A stretch of DNA of 64,000 nucleotides from Symsagittifera roscoffensis (lineage: Eukaryota > Xenacoelomorpha > Acoela > Convolutidae), in NCBI RefSeq assembly GCF_963678635.1, contig NC_087066.1, positions 20,243,996-20,307,995 on the forward strand, written 5' to 3'. Of the stretch, positions 1-10,247 are shown in pieces. The position numbers were made by a program, and so were the translations under genes. Within the stretch, counting starts at the first letter, position 1, and each line of letters begins with the position of its first letter. The notes below the pieces were generated by a model. It saw only the letters and a program-made list of their open reading frames with translations, was not told where the DNA came from and did not search any database.

Positions 1-1307
1 GTTTTGAATGATATAAGGGATTATAATTCATTGTCTCATCACGAGAATTTTGTATTATAAAGATAAAATGGTCGATTTCATGGTCTAAATAAATTTGCAA
101 CAATAATGGATTAAAAGACATCATTTTTCCAGTTTAATTGTTTTTAGCATGAAATTTCGGTGCGGGTATAAGTGCTGTGGCTGACTTTTAAGAGTCTATG
201 ATAGAAATTTAGAACTTTATATGAATCGCAATGACCTTTTTTTTTCGTTTTTTTCACGATTTGTTCAGGCTTATATTTATTTTTTCGCGTTTTGACTTTG
301 TTGTTCCGACTTTCGATACGAAAGTAACGGAATATTTGTGCTCGGGGTGGAATTTTTTCATCAGACAAATTTCGACTTTTTAACTAGCCATTTTTGACGG
401 AATTTTTTTTTATCATTTAAAAGGTATTGTTGTCCTGAGCTTAAATTTGAAAAGATATTTTACCTGTGATCATTTTTCGTAAAGTTATGAGGGTTTAAAG
501 ATTGCCATTTTGACCAATTAAACAAAATTGGGACAATTAACGAGCGATATAATTCGCGCTGTTACCGCGTAAGCGGAGATTTAATCCGTCCTATAAATCG
601 TTCCAAATTGGTTGAACGAAGCTTATTTGCCATACTTGATTTGTTACAAGGAACGAAATCTCTCTTTGTGTACTTTATATGGCGTGTGGGGGGATGATTT
701 TCATTAAAAATTTCAAATTTTAGAAAAAAAATATTTCATTTTATTTTATTTCATTTAATTTTTTAAATGTTATTACTGCTGCTCCATAAACCTTAAAAGG
801 CAGTCGGAAGATTCAGGGCTTTGCCCTGATACGAGCAGTCTTGTTTCTTTTTAAATTCAATTCTTTTCCTCTGTTAAAAAGAAAGCAAACTCCACTATCA
901 AACAGCAAAAGTGGAAAAGTCACGAAAACCGTAATTGGCCTCCGATTTCCAAATGGAAATTTAATTTTCATATTTCCCAGCTGTGTTTCATACATTGCGT
1001 TCATTTTCAAACTGTCTTTACGCTATAACTTTGATTCGCAACAAATTCCAAAAACTATTTGCACTCTTGAGAAATTAATCCCTAGATCTGCATGAGCCCA
1101 AACGAGTGTGCACACTACTCTAGTATCCTGCTACAATATTGTGTGAAAGCTCGTTTATTATTTCATGCATGGCGAGCACACGTTCCAAATTTAATCATTC
1201 CAACTTTAATTAACGCGGTGGGAGGATGATTTGAAAAAAAAATACCAACCAAATTTGAAAAAATTATTAATTAATTTAGTTTTTTTTATGTTATTACTGC
1301 ACCATAG
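1..1307. other. Left flank, no gene seen
   Basis: This AT-rich stretch holds no ORF I can support. Two stretches resemble each other: about 690-790 and 1215-1300 both carry a GTGGG-GGATGATTT start, an A/T-rich middle and end in GTTATTACTGC, so this flank is itself repetitive. The first is followed by a hairpin-bearing dispersed repeat (777-846). It could be an old, degraded LTR or a host repeat; the sequence does not decide. Confidence 0.5.
777..846 (+). repeat. Dispersed hairpin-bearing repeat, copy 1
   Basis: The core is a CCTTAAAAGGCAGTCGG-like stretch followed by a perfect 7-bp stem with a 3-base loop at 813-829 (TCAGGGC-TTT-GCCCTGA), then a TACGAGCAGTCTTGTTT-like tail. Related copies occur inside both LTRs (about 1722-1785 and 23046-23109) and at 32112-32165, with the stem progressively damaged. 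It may be a fragment of an older LTR or a short mobile element. Confidence 0.6.
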
Positions 1308-2324
1308 TGAGTTAGGACCGATGGGTATAACTCATAGAGTAATTTCGGATAGGGTACACCGTCTGCTCGTCACGCTATCTTATTTTCGGCCGGATAGATT
1401 CGTGCAACTTCTTAGTCTAATACCGATCCTAATCTTACTCTCATACTATCTAGTCTCAGGTTGTTTAACTAGTCTCTGCTAGGCTCAATAGATCTAGGGT
1501 ATACTGGTTTACTGCGGCTGCTGAAGTACTCGGGAGAGTTCAACTAACTTCTAAGTTAAATTAAAATCTCTCTGGTGCTGAAATTACAAGTAATTTCAGC
1601 ACTTACAAATAAGTGGATTGTTAGTCAGATGGATCATGATTGGTTAATATTAAATACTTTACATTGGTAAAATATCTAATTTATCCAATCATAAAATGTA
1701 GTTTAGATCAGGTTCCAATAGACCTTAAAGGCAGTCGGAACATTCAGTTTTTTGCCCTGATACGAGAAGTTTTGTTTTGTTATAAAATCGTTTCAATTTT
1801 ATCTGATGCACATGTAAAAATAGCGCCACAACTAGATTTTTTAGATGGAATTCAATTTTTAGTTAGTCCAGCTAAATTACAAAAAGTTTTAGCCATACAT
1901 TTCTCCAACTAGATTTTTTATCAGAAGATTTTTTTTCAATCAAAGTAGGTTTAATATGAACCTAGGTTTAATTTGTTCAAAGTAGGTTTAATTTGTTCTT
2001 TGAATTGCAATGAATATATTCTGGGATTTTTTCTGTAAACTTGATAACACTTTTTAAGCGTCAATTACTTATCATTTTTTGTAGTGATCCGAAAAATCAA
2101 AAAAAAACTGGTGTCAAATCCATCGAAACTAAGACTTTTTGAACTTATGAACATTGTAGTGTCTGAGATCTTTTGAATTTAAGAACCGGTGTTTGATTTT
2201 GACCATCTTTTACAGAAGGTTAAAATTGTTTGATTATTAAAGTAACATTGCTATCATGTCATATGACCTTGCAGGATCTTTTTCAGAAACGACAGGTAAT
2301 TTCGATCAGATCTTGGCAAAATCA
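1308..2324 (-). repeat. 3' LTR of the giant retroelement
   Basis: This is a direct copy of 22632-23648. On the minus strand the LTR runs from TGATTTTGCC to CCTAACTCA, so it has the canonical TG...CA ends. Four more bases (GACT) are shared beyond the TG end. One difference from the 5' LTR was noticed (position 1564, A versus C). A minus-strand TATA-like stretch (TTTATAA) lies near 1780. No purine-rich tract directly abuts its inner edge; the nearest weak candidate is about 20 nt inside. Confidence 0.92.
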
Positions 2325-2328
2325 GACT

Positions 2329-3729
2329 GGTTGGCTATGTCAGGTTTTTCTGTTTCATTGATGAGAACTTCTTTGTGTTTGACCTTGTCTGGGAATGGCG
2401 TGGAGATTGTGCGTGGAGGGGATGCCTGGTTACTCGGATCTGTACGTATACTTGAACATCGAGGTGGTCATTGGTCTAGTTCAATGAAGTCCTTTTCTGC
2501 GAAGTCAAGTCGTACTCTAAATCCTTTGAGTTGTGATTGTGGGCGGCATATTGATTGTAGTTGGCCATTCTTTCTCGAGTGTAGTAGGGTCGTTTTGTCT
2601 TTGGATGTTCGTCCTTGGTGTTGTATTCTGATCTATGTATTGCATAATGTAATTTACATTTTATAAAACTTTTATTAGTTTAATATTTTTTAATTATGAT
2701 TTTAGTTAGTTGTTTTCACAAAAGCTTTTTGTTTTAGTTCAGTTATTTTGAAGAGTTACTCACCCTTGAGTAGCTCTTATTAAAAATAGGAGTGTGGTCA
2801 CAAAGCGTGGATGTAGCACGGTGGGTTAGGCCGGCTATAGAGCATGCTCAGGACGTCCTTCCTGGTGGGTTAGGCCAGGAGTGGGAGTATGATTGCATGC
2901 GGTTTTTGTGAGAGGTCTTGTTATGTGACAACGTTTTATGTTGGGTTTGTTGTGGTTTTTCTTATGTTTTGTTGGTTGTGTCCTTTTTTCAAAAATCAAA
3001 TTGTTTGTGGTATGGGTTTGTCTTTCGACTTTTTTGTGTTTTATTATTTCTTTCTTAGACTTTATAATAGTCTTCAAAAGAATAAATTATCCAGTTTTAA
3101 ACTGGGTTAATCCGGTTTGGGTACCGTTGGTTTCCTTTTCTTAGTCATGCTGTTATGCTATGTGTTGTGGTGTTTAGTAAGCTGCATTTGTTAGTTTTGT
3201 TTAGTATATAATTCCTTTCCAACCGGGTTAAAGGAAAGTTTGAAACTTGTTATCGTGTGTTAGAGTTGTTGAGTTGTGAAAGCTTGAAACTGAAATTCAT
3301 TATTTAAACAATTCTTCGTGGGCGAGCTGTGCGAATGTGGATAGAATTTCTGTGCGAATGAATGGAAATATCAAAAGGTTAGTACTGCATTTGCTTCTTA
3401 TTGATTTACTACATAGAATTTTAATTTTACTGCTAGTTGTTGGGGAAAATTAAGTTACAAATTTTCATCATTATTAGATTTACTGCTTGTGGGGGCAAAA
3501 TTTATAAATTAAATTACTGCATTGGTATTATAATTAATTAATTGTTGGTGCAAAAATTTAATAGGGTTTTAAACAGTTTTGAAGAAGTTTGTTATTTTTT
3601 ATTTTTCTTTTGTGAATTTTTCAGATGATCGTTGGATGAAGGCTAAAATTCTAAAGAAAACATGGATAAAGAATGGTGAGTTTCTAATATTTAAATTAGT
3701 TAGTAATATGTATAATTCATACTTACCTG
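2329..3729. other. 3' non-coding region of the retroelement
   Basis: These 1.4 kb lie between the 601-aa ORF and the 3' LTR in element orientation. No sense-strand ORF is convincing. A GTGGGTTAGGCC(A/G)G motif is repeated near 2821 and 2866. Antisense ORFs here have low-complexity, unrelated composition and were not called. The region may hold 3' regulatory or export signals, but nothing specific can be shown. Confidence 0.5.
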
Positions 3730-5535
3730 TTAGTCGTCGGGGAAGAAACCGTGGGGGAAGATGTCGTGGAGATCTGAAGTTGTTAGTAATTTAGCTAAAA
3801 TGCGGATGATATTTTTAGTTTGAAGTAGTGGCCAAAGCAATTGAAGTGCTTTAATGGTGGTTAGTTCTTCAGTGCCAACTGCAAATTCATAAGGTGTGTT
3901 TTGGATTAGATTATATAATTTGTGATTGAATTTAGTGTTATGGATGAATTCTAAAATGGGGATTTCTATAGGTTGTACAAACTCGTGTGGGATAAGGAAG
4001 GGTCGGGATTCTTCTGCGTTGAAGGTCTTGGTGATGGGACAAAAAATATACATTTGGGTTATGGGATCATAATTTCGAAGAATACCATGAAGGTTAGTAT
4101 CTTTAATGCAATATGTGAAGTTAAGAAAGAATGGTGAGGTGTATTTGGAATTGATGAATTGAAAACGATGGTGTGGTTGTCTGGAGGGAGTGTGTAGGTC
4201 GAAGTGATTTTGGATAAAACGATAATAAGTATATGTGTGTGTTTGTTTAGTGCGCAACATAATATCGTGTGAGCAGTGCAAATCTCTTTCATGTGGTGCA
4301 AGGAAATGAAAGGTTAGTGAAAATATTTGGAAGCGTTCTTTAAAACTTTCGTAGGCTTGTGTGTCTGTTAGTGCTTCTGAAATAATGTGGTCAAACTTGC
4401 GATCGAAGATATTTAGTGTAAATACATATGGTGTTTTAATGAAAAATTTCTCGGTGATTTGTGGGTTAGCGAAGCGATCGTCGTCTAAGAATTGATCTTG
4501 GTTAGTTCTGATGATGTTATGATCGTAATATTCTAGTGTATATTCATTTGCTCGGGGTGCAGTGTGTGTTTTTAGTGATTTTTTATATCCAATGTAAGTA
4601 AATTGTCTAGGTGTTAGTGGTGTAGTGAGTCGATATAGCATGTCCTTATTTCGTTCTATATCGATGTGAGTGTTAGATAAAGGTAAGCAAAGGGGATTAG
4701 TAAAATGATAATATGAGGTCCAAGGAAGGGTAGGCATTAAAACGTGTTCGTCTACAAAGTTACGTGTCTCGTTAGTGTCGTGAGGGGTGTTTAAGGTGTA
4801 TTGTGGAAATGAGGGTAAGGTGATAGCTAAAAATTCTTTTGTGTTAGTATGTTTTGGATGGTTGATATATTCACGGGCTGTTCCTGGTTTCGCTGGGAAA
4901 GGATGGTTGGGGAACTTTCTTTTAAAAGTGCGGTAAGCTCTATTAGTGCTGAGTGAAGATTCAGTAGTTGTGGATGATGGTGCTAATGATTCAGTATAAA
5001 TTGAAGAGGGTGTAGGGGTAGGAGGGTTGGATGAATCTATTGTGGATGAGATTTGGTTTATGGTTGGGGTGTCAAGGTGATAGGGTTGTTGTTGTAGGGT
5101 AATGAAATTATCTAGTTCTGGGGAGATTCGAGGGGTGTCTGGAGAATGAGATGATTGGTCTGAGTGAAGTGAGGAGTAGGTTGGGGTGACTTGGGAAGCA
5201 TAAGAGGGTGTAGAATTGAATGGGTCAGGGTTATTTGGTAGTATGGGTTGAAAAGGGGGTTGGGAAAAATTTGAGGAATTGGTGTGAAAATTATTTGATG
5301 GAGATGGTTCAGAGTCGGCAAATTCATCGGGGGTTTCAATATTCGGGTTAATGAGTTGTGAGATGGAGTATAAAATTGAGATGTGTGAATTAGTATCGGA
5401 ATTCATGCCGGATGTTACATTACTGGTGGGGAAATCGGGTGGCGGAAAAGCAAAAAGTGGTATTATTGGGATTGGAATGGTGAGGTTGGTTGGGTGGGAA
5501 TTTGATCGGTGTAGGGATCCAAGTTGTCGGCTCAT
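3730..5535 (-). CDS. Unknown 601-aa accessory protein downstream of env
   Basis: This is an intact ORF and the last gene of the retroelement, 160 bp after env. Residues ~1-205 are rich in Pro, Ser, Thr and Asn and look disordered. Residues ~205-601 look folded, with mixed aromatic, charged and hydrophobic residues; a basic stretch (YRTFKRKFPNHPFPAKPG) marks the start of that part. It has no signal peptide at the start and no clear membrane segment. I do not recognise the family. The length, absence of stops and sense orientation inside a young element argue that it was under selection until recently. Its place after env recalls the accessory genes of complex retroviruses, but no function can be assigned. 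Expression would need splicing or another subgenomic RNA, since it is far from the 5' end. Confidence 0.75.
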   Translation of the reverse strand: MSRQLGSLHRSNSHPTNLTIPIPIIPLFAFPPPDFPTSNVTSGMNSDTNSHISILYSISQLINPNIETPDEFADSEPSPSNNFHTNSSNFSQPPFQPILPNNPDPFNSTPSYASQVTPTYSSLHSDQSSHSPDTPRISPELDNFITLQQQPYHLDTPTINQISSTIDSSNPPTPTPSSIYTESLAPSSTTTESSLSTNRAYRTFKRKFPNHPFPAKPGTAREYINHPKHTNTKEFLAITLPSFPQYTLNTPHDTNETRNFVDEHVLMPTLPWTSYYHFTNPLCLPLSNTHIDIERNKDMLYRLTTPLTPRQFTYIGYKKSLKTHTAPRANEYTLEYYDHNIIRTNQDQFLDDDRFANPQITEKFFIKTPYVFTLNIFDRKFDHIISEALTDTQAYESFKERFQIFSLTFHFLAPHERDLHCSHDIMLRTKQTHTYTYYRFIQNHFDLHTPSRQPHHRFQFINSKYTSPFFLNFTYCIKDTNLHGILRNYDPITQMYIFCPITKTFNAEESRPFLIPHEFVQPIEIPILEFIHNTKFNHKLYNLIQNTPYEFAVGTEELTTIKALQLLWPLLQTKNIIRILAKLLTTSDLHDIFPHGFFPDD

Positions 5536-5695
5536 CGTGGGCTAAAAAAATTATTATTTTGAGACTGAAAAGCGGTGTTATGGGGTTGTTCTATAATTTG
5601 TTCATAAGTATTTTCATCTTGTGAGTGGTGTAGCATTATATGTTGGATGGGACTTTGTGATATGGTTGGTCTAAAATTTTGATTATGTGTTATGG

Positions 5696-8149
5696 CTAAA
5701 TTCGAAAATTTCGTGGGACTAGGGATAATGGATGGTTATGTGGTAGGGGTGGTAACTGTGGTGCTGTTGGTGTTGTGTCTACATTGTTATGTTCTTCGTC
5801 GTATGTGTTCTGTCTTGTTGCTATTTTTGTGTTATATTCTTTTATTTGTGCGTCTAAAAGAATTTTGTTTATAGATGTAGAAAAGATTCCAAAAAATCCT
5901 GCAAATAGTATACGTGCTACACTTGCTTGTCTATTGACTTGTGTGTGTATAGCACATGTGTTATAGATTCCTTTTAAGAGTGAAAAAAGAAATCCAATAA
6001 AGTTAAACATTGCGTATAAAATAGTCAGTTTTTCTAAGATATAGTAGGGCCATCCTAGAAAGTCAAGAATTTCATTCTTGAGTGTAACAAAGCTAAAAAT
6101 ATTGATAGGTGATATATCTTGGGGACGGTATTTTTCACCGTTTAGATATATATAATCTTTAATGTCTTTAAAATATCCGCTATAGTCTTGCGTATAGATG
6201 TCAGCAAATCCTGCGGTTTCGGCAAGTTTGCGTAAGTTTTGGTCAATTGATTGTCTTTGTATTGTGTCCATTTGTGTTAATAATTCTTGGAATTGTTGTG
6301 TTCTAATGTGATGTTGAATATCTGATTTTGAGTATATTCCTATTGATTGTAAGTCTATATTTGGGTTTCGAGCGATAGCGCGAATGCTTTCTGGTGAAAA
6401 TTTTTTGAGTGATTGCATTAATGTGGGATATGGGGTGAGAAGGTAATATTTATCTTCATCAGGGTTTAGTTGTACTACGTTGTGGCTATTTTCTGATCCA
6501 CATGGGACTGCGGTATCCCAGAAATAGGTTCTCCGTGAAAGTGTGTCAACGAAATGTACTTTATTCTTATAAAAGATAGGGATTCTTTTATAGCATCGTT
6601 TATCTTCAAAAACGTATAGTGGTGATACTTTTTTAGTACAAGTATAAAACCATAAGATGTTTCCTTCATAGTCTAAATAATTTGATCTATTTCCTGATAG
6701 TAAATATCCTGCGTAGGGTATTTTTAATACTGCTAGTGCAAGTGATTGTAATATTTGTGTTCTTTCTAATTCGCATAGTTGGTGTAGTGTTTCTAATTCG
6801 GAGAGTGACATTTCTTGAAAAATTCGGCTAATCGTGTAGTCTAGTTTCATATCTAAGTGAATATCATAGTGGATATTACCAAAATATGTACTATTCATTA
6901 GTGATAGTTCTTGTAAACGTGTGCTTTGATCGTCTTGGGGCTTTAAATGTCCACCAGGTTGACCTGTATTCTTTTGAAAATTAACTGGTATATATGATGT
7001 TCCTTCATTTAGGGGATGACTTGTGGCGTATGGGTCGACTTTTATTTTTCCAGTGGTCATGTCGAATCCATTTTCGTATTCAATTAATATTTCAGAGTAT
7101 TGTGTTTTGTGAAGTGGGTTTCTGTATTTACATGCAAGTTCTGTTTCTTGATATATTTGAAAACGTGTTAATTTATTTTCTATATTATGAATGTTTCTAA
7201 AATTAGAACTTATTTTTCGTAAGGGATTTACTTGTTCATATGGTATTGATTGTATAAAATATTTTTCGTGAAATTTTATCATACGAGCGTGTATTTTTGC
7301 TACTTGAAATGTTGTACATGTGTCTTCGGGGAACCAAACAATTGTTGCTTGTGTTCTTGTTGTAGGGTCGCAATAACCTTGGTCGTTTTTACAAGGTAAT
7401 CTAATTCCTTGATAAATCATTGTGTTGTCTGATAAATCTCGTGTGAGTTGTATTTTTTCGAGTTGTATTTTCCAATCGAAAAACATTATTTCTTGGTATC
7501 CTTTATTTTTTATGTCTGCTTTGCAGTTTGATGGGTTATTTATACCAATGTGTGGTATCCAGTGTTTATCGTGCATGTCATAGGTTAATCGTCCGTGTGC
7601 GCCGTTGTATGGGTATTTTTCATCTAATTTTATATGTCCTTGATATCTTTCAAGTTCTGCTTGATGTACAGAATCTGAAAAAACTTGGAAATATACTAAA
7701 TTTCTATCTGTGTTTTTGTTTTTTGTGATGTTTAGTCGGAGTAACTCGTTTTTACAATCTTCGGGATTGAGATGTAAAAGTCGTTCTATATTACTCTGGT
7801 AGAATGATTCATGGTCAAGTCGGTTTTTATTTCCGTTTGAGACTTGTGAACAATGTATTTTCTTTTCAGAAAATGTTGCTGTGAATTTATATCCTATAAC
7901 TGTAGTTGCTCGGACTTTTGAATAAAGTGTTGTTATTACATTAGTAGTTTCTATGGCTTGGGGTTCTGTTTCGCATTGTGATACTTGATTTATTGCATAC
8001 TTGTGTAGTGTTTTTTGTTCGTTTTCTTCACAATCGTAATGTGTTACTAATAAATCTTGGGGTCCTGTGCGGGGAGAAGGGTTTATGTTTTGATTTGAGA
8101 TTACTAGAAAAAGGAGTTGGAGAAAAATTAATAGTTTTAGAATATACAT
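5696..8149 (-). CDS. env: Envelope-like membrane glycoprotein (Env), intact
   Basis: The 817-aa ORF is uninterrupted. It begins with a hydrophobic signal peptide (residues ~1-18), followed by a long ectodomain with many cysteines starting at Cys40 and several N-X-S/T sites. Near the C-terminus are hydrophobic segments at ~708-729 and ~744-763, then a ~55-residue tail that ends in Pro-rich sequence. This is the layout of a viral type I fusion/attachment glycoprotein. From memory of the families, the spacing of Cys and aromatic motifs resembles the gB-like glycoproteins of chuvirus-type RNA viruses that are captured as env by invertebrate retroelements; this is inference, not a search result. 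The start codon overlaps the end of the upstream ATG-less frame by 13 nt. It is the best preserved gene of the element, while gag and pol are broken. Confidence 0.82.
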   Translation of the reverse strand: MYILKLLIFLQLLFLVISNQNINPSPRTGPQDLLVTHYDCEENEQKTLHKYAINQVSQCETEPQAIETTNVITTLYSKVRATTVIGYKFTATFSEKKIHCSQVSNGNKNRLDHESFYQSNIERLLHLNPEDCKNELLRLNITKNKNTDRNLVYFQVFSDSVHQAELERYQGHIKLDEKYPYNGAHGRLTYDMHDKHWIPHIGINNPSNCKADIKNKGYQEIMFFDWKIQLEKIQLTRDLSDNTMIYQGIRLPCKNDQGYCDPTTRTQATIVWFPEDTCTTFQVAKIHARMIKFHEKYFIQSIPYEQVNPLRKISSNFRNIHNIENKLTRFQIYQETELACKYRNPLHKTQYSEILIEYENGFDMTTGKIKVDPYATSHPLNEGTSYIPVNFQKNTGQPGGHLKPQDDQSTRLQELSLMNSTYFGNIHYDIHLDMKLDYTISRIFQEMSLSELETLHQLCELERTQILQSLALAVLKIPYAGYLLSGNRSNYLDYEGNILWFYTCTKKVSPLYVFEDKRCYKRIPIFYKNKVHFVDTLSRRTYFWDTAVPCGSENSHNVVQLNPDEDKYYLLTPYPTLMQSLKKFSPESIRAIARNPNIDLQSIGIYSKSDIQHHIRTQQFQELLTQMDTIQRQSIDQNLRKLAETAGFADIYTQDYSGYFKDIKDYIYLNGEKYRPQDISPINIFSFVTLKNEILDFLGWPYYILEKLTILYAMFNFIGFLFSLLKGIYNTCAIHTQVNRQASVARILFAGFFGIFSTSINKILLDAQIKEYNTKIATRQNTYDEEHNNVDTTPTAPQLPPLPHNHPLSLVPRNFRI

Positions 8150-9270
8150 GTGTATGATAATCCTGAGTATGGGTTATAAAATGTGATGTAACCAATTGTC
8201 TTTTTGGTATATCTGTCGTATTTATATATTACTTCAGTGGTTATAAATGGTGGTGGTAGTGATTGAGCTGTTATGTTTGGTGGGTTTAATGGGTAGGGAT
8301 GTTGAGTAATGTTGTTTAATTTAACTGTGATTTCAAACTTTAATTGTAAACTGTTTTGTTGCAGTATTTGGATATTGTGATCACGGATTTCGTCGTGAAT
8401 GTCTTGTCGGTATTGTAATCTATTAAGTGCCCAGTTGTGAAGGCGATTACTTTCTAGATGTTGTCCAAATAATGGTGGAGGGGCTGTAAATGTATTCCAA
8501 TCTAGTCTTAAAGGGATATTTGTTGATGATTGTTCTCGATATCTGGCGTCGAGATTATTTGGAAAATTTAAGTTAAAAGGTGGTGGTGAAATTTGGCTTA
8601 TTGATGGTGTTGATGGTAGTGATAATGTTTCTGGTAGTGATGAGGATGTTCTTGTACCCGTAGAAATATCTATTGGATCATTGACTAAATTTAGTTCACC
8701 TTGTGTAAATGAATGTGTTGTCCAATATGGTAGTCGTGATGCCTGGTTTGGGGGGTTAAAGGGATTTTCACGTATTTGTTCAGATGTTGGTGTTGAACCT
8801 AAGTAATCTGATGGTAGGCTTGAGGTGCTACGTTGTGAAAGAAGCGTAGGGGTTTCTGGTAATATACCAATGGGGTTTTCTGGAGTGTTTTGTGATGGGG
8901 ATTGAGGTATGTCAAAATGAACTCGGGGAGTTTGAAAATTTCTGTTTCGCCGAGGATGTATAATTTGTCTATTTATTTCGACTGTATTTTGGTTTTGACT
9001 AGGATTTCTTATTCTACTTAATTCTTGTGGTAGTGTTGGGTATAAGTTATATGTTGGTTCGCTTAGAGGTGCTTGTCGTTGAACTGGTTCTAGTGGTTAT
9101 GATAAACGAGCGTGTCGTTCTTCAAAAGTGTATGGGTTATCTTGAAAGGAAATTCGTGTAGATGTTTGAGGATTTTGGGTAGTTGAAGGTGTTGTTGGGT
9201 TATCTTGGGATGATGTCGGTGAAGACTGACTTTGTGACTGTTGGGTAGCAATTTTTGATAGCTTTTTGGT
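8137..9270 (-). pseudogene. ATG-less accessory ORF between the small ORFs and env, one nonsense codon
   Basis: A frame of 378 codons is open from just after a TAG (9273-9271) to a TAA (8139-8137), apart from one in-frame TAA at 9099-9097. It contains no methionine codon at all. The product is Gln/Ser/Thr/Pro-rich for about the first two thirds. The last ~145 residues look more ordered, with a segment of the type LDWNTFTAPPPLFGQHLESN and an end of the type YNPYSGLSYTCIF. Its end overlaps the env start by 13 nt. Lack of ATG suggests expression by splicing, a non-AUG start or readthrough. The TAG on its 5' side ends in AG and follows a CTTTTTCAC pyrimidine run, so it could be part of a splice acceptor. 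No family recognised. Confidence 0.6.
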
Positions 9271-9290
9271 CTATTCTTTTAGTGAAAAAG

Positions 9291-9467
9291 TTAATGTTTA
9301 TTATAGTATTCTTCTAAGAAAAGAATTAGGAGGATTGTTGCTAGAGCGAATGTGATGATTGCTTTCTTTATACATTTGCATATGGTCAAAATGAGGGATG
9401 ATAGAAATGTTATGAAAATTACAAATAGTAGAAAAATATCAGTTCTACTGAAAATAGTTCGTATCAT
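9291..9467 (-). CDS. 58-aa protein with two predicted membrane segments
   Basis: A short ORF starts at ATG 9467-9465 and ends at TAA 9293-9291. Two hydrophobic stretches, residues ~10-29 and ~36-51, are separated by a short Cys/Lys turn (CKCIKK), and the tail is LEEYYNKH. This hairpin of two membrane helices with a basic loop is the shape of a viroporin or small virion membrane protein, but size and hydrophobicity alone cannot prove a gene. It sits 11 nt after the 71-aa hydrophobic ORF and 20 nt before the ATG-less frame, in the pol-env interval where accessory genes are usual. Confidence 0.45.
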   Translation of the reverse strand: MIRTIFSRTDIFLLFVIFITFLSSLILTICKCIKKAIITFALATILLILFLEEYYNKH

Positions 9468-9478
9468 TTAGACAAGTT

Positions 9479-9694
9479 TTATAAATCGTACCTGTGGATA
9501 TAATCAAGGGTTTTTGAAAGTTGGGGAAATAGTTCGAATATAGTGTAGAAAATTTTAAAAATATTACAAAAAATGATTAAGATTATTAGAAAAGATTCAA
9601 GGATATCAAAAAGAAATATTATGAAAGTTTCAAGTATCGTAAAAAATTGTTTGAGGTTTGTGATAATTTTAGTGACTGTTTGATAGAAGAGCAT
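9479..9694 (-). CDS. 71-aa hydrophobic protein
   Basis: This small ORF in the pol-env interval encodes a protein rich in Ile, Leu and Phe, with one long hydrophobic run at ~24-56 that could span the membrane once or twice, flanked by more polar ends (TVTKIITNLKQ at the start, HRYDL at the end). AT-rich DNA easily gives Ile/Phe-rich ORFs by chance, so confidence is low. Its tight spacing to the next hydrophobic ORF is what makes it worth recording. Confidence 0.35.
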   Translation of the reverse strand: MLFYQTVTKIITNLKQFFTILETFIIFLFDILESFLIILIIFCNIFKIFYTIFELFPQLSKTLDYIHRYDL

Positions 9695-10247
9695 TTAAGA
9701 AATGACTTCGTGATCGAATATTTTTTGTTGTTTGGGGCAATTTTCAAGTGTGGTCGGATTATTTATTAGTTTTTTGACAAGTGGGTTGAGTTTTGTAAAA
9801 AATTGTTGGGGGCAATTTTTATGGTGATCGGGAGGTCTTCTTTGTCTTTATTTTCATTTGTCAAATGATCTGGGGTATTTTTGAGATTTTTATACTTTAG
9901 GCTAAATAAAATGGTCGTTCTTTTACTTTAGGCTAATTTAACATATTTGTTTGGGGGATATTTGAGGTCTGAGTTGGGGAAATATTGTTGATCTTTGGTT
10001 TATTAGATAAGGGAGGGTTATGATATTATGGTGATATTTATTTTAGTTGTCAAGTTGGAGTGGTTTGCTTATTTTTGACCTGGAGGTCGTAGAGTTATAG
10101 TTATAGATATGCCTGGAGTTTAATATTTTTTGTCTAGTTGGTTTGTGTTAAAGTTATAGAAGGTGACGGATTGGATGAATCCTATTGGCTAATTTTGAAC
10201 TAGAATCGCTGCGTGTTTCAGAGGTGCAAAGATTATTAAATGTAGAA
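9695..10247. other. Non-coding gap between integrase and the small ORFs
   Basis: About 550 bp in which I see no sense ORF. The sense strand has runs of GGGGCAATTTT-complement type (near 9735, 9785 and 9810), i.e. short direct repeats of GTTGGGGGCAATTTT on the plus strand. It could carry splice or RNA signals for the downstream genes. Confidence 0.4.

Noticed and set aside
1640-1912. 90-codon plus-strand ORF inside both LTRs
   Set aside because: It is antisense to the element, has no recognisable features, and is identical in both LTRs only because the LTRs are young.
2256-2666. 136-codon plus-strand ORF crossing the inner edge of the 3' LTR
   Set aside because: Antisense to the element and begins in LTR sequence; composition gives no family signal.
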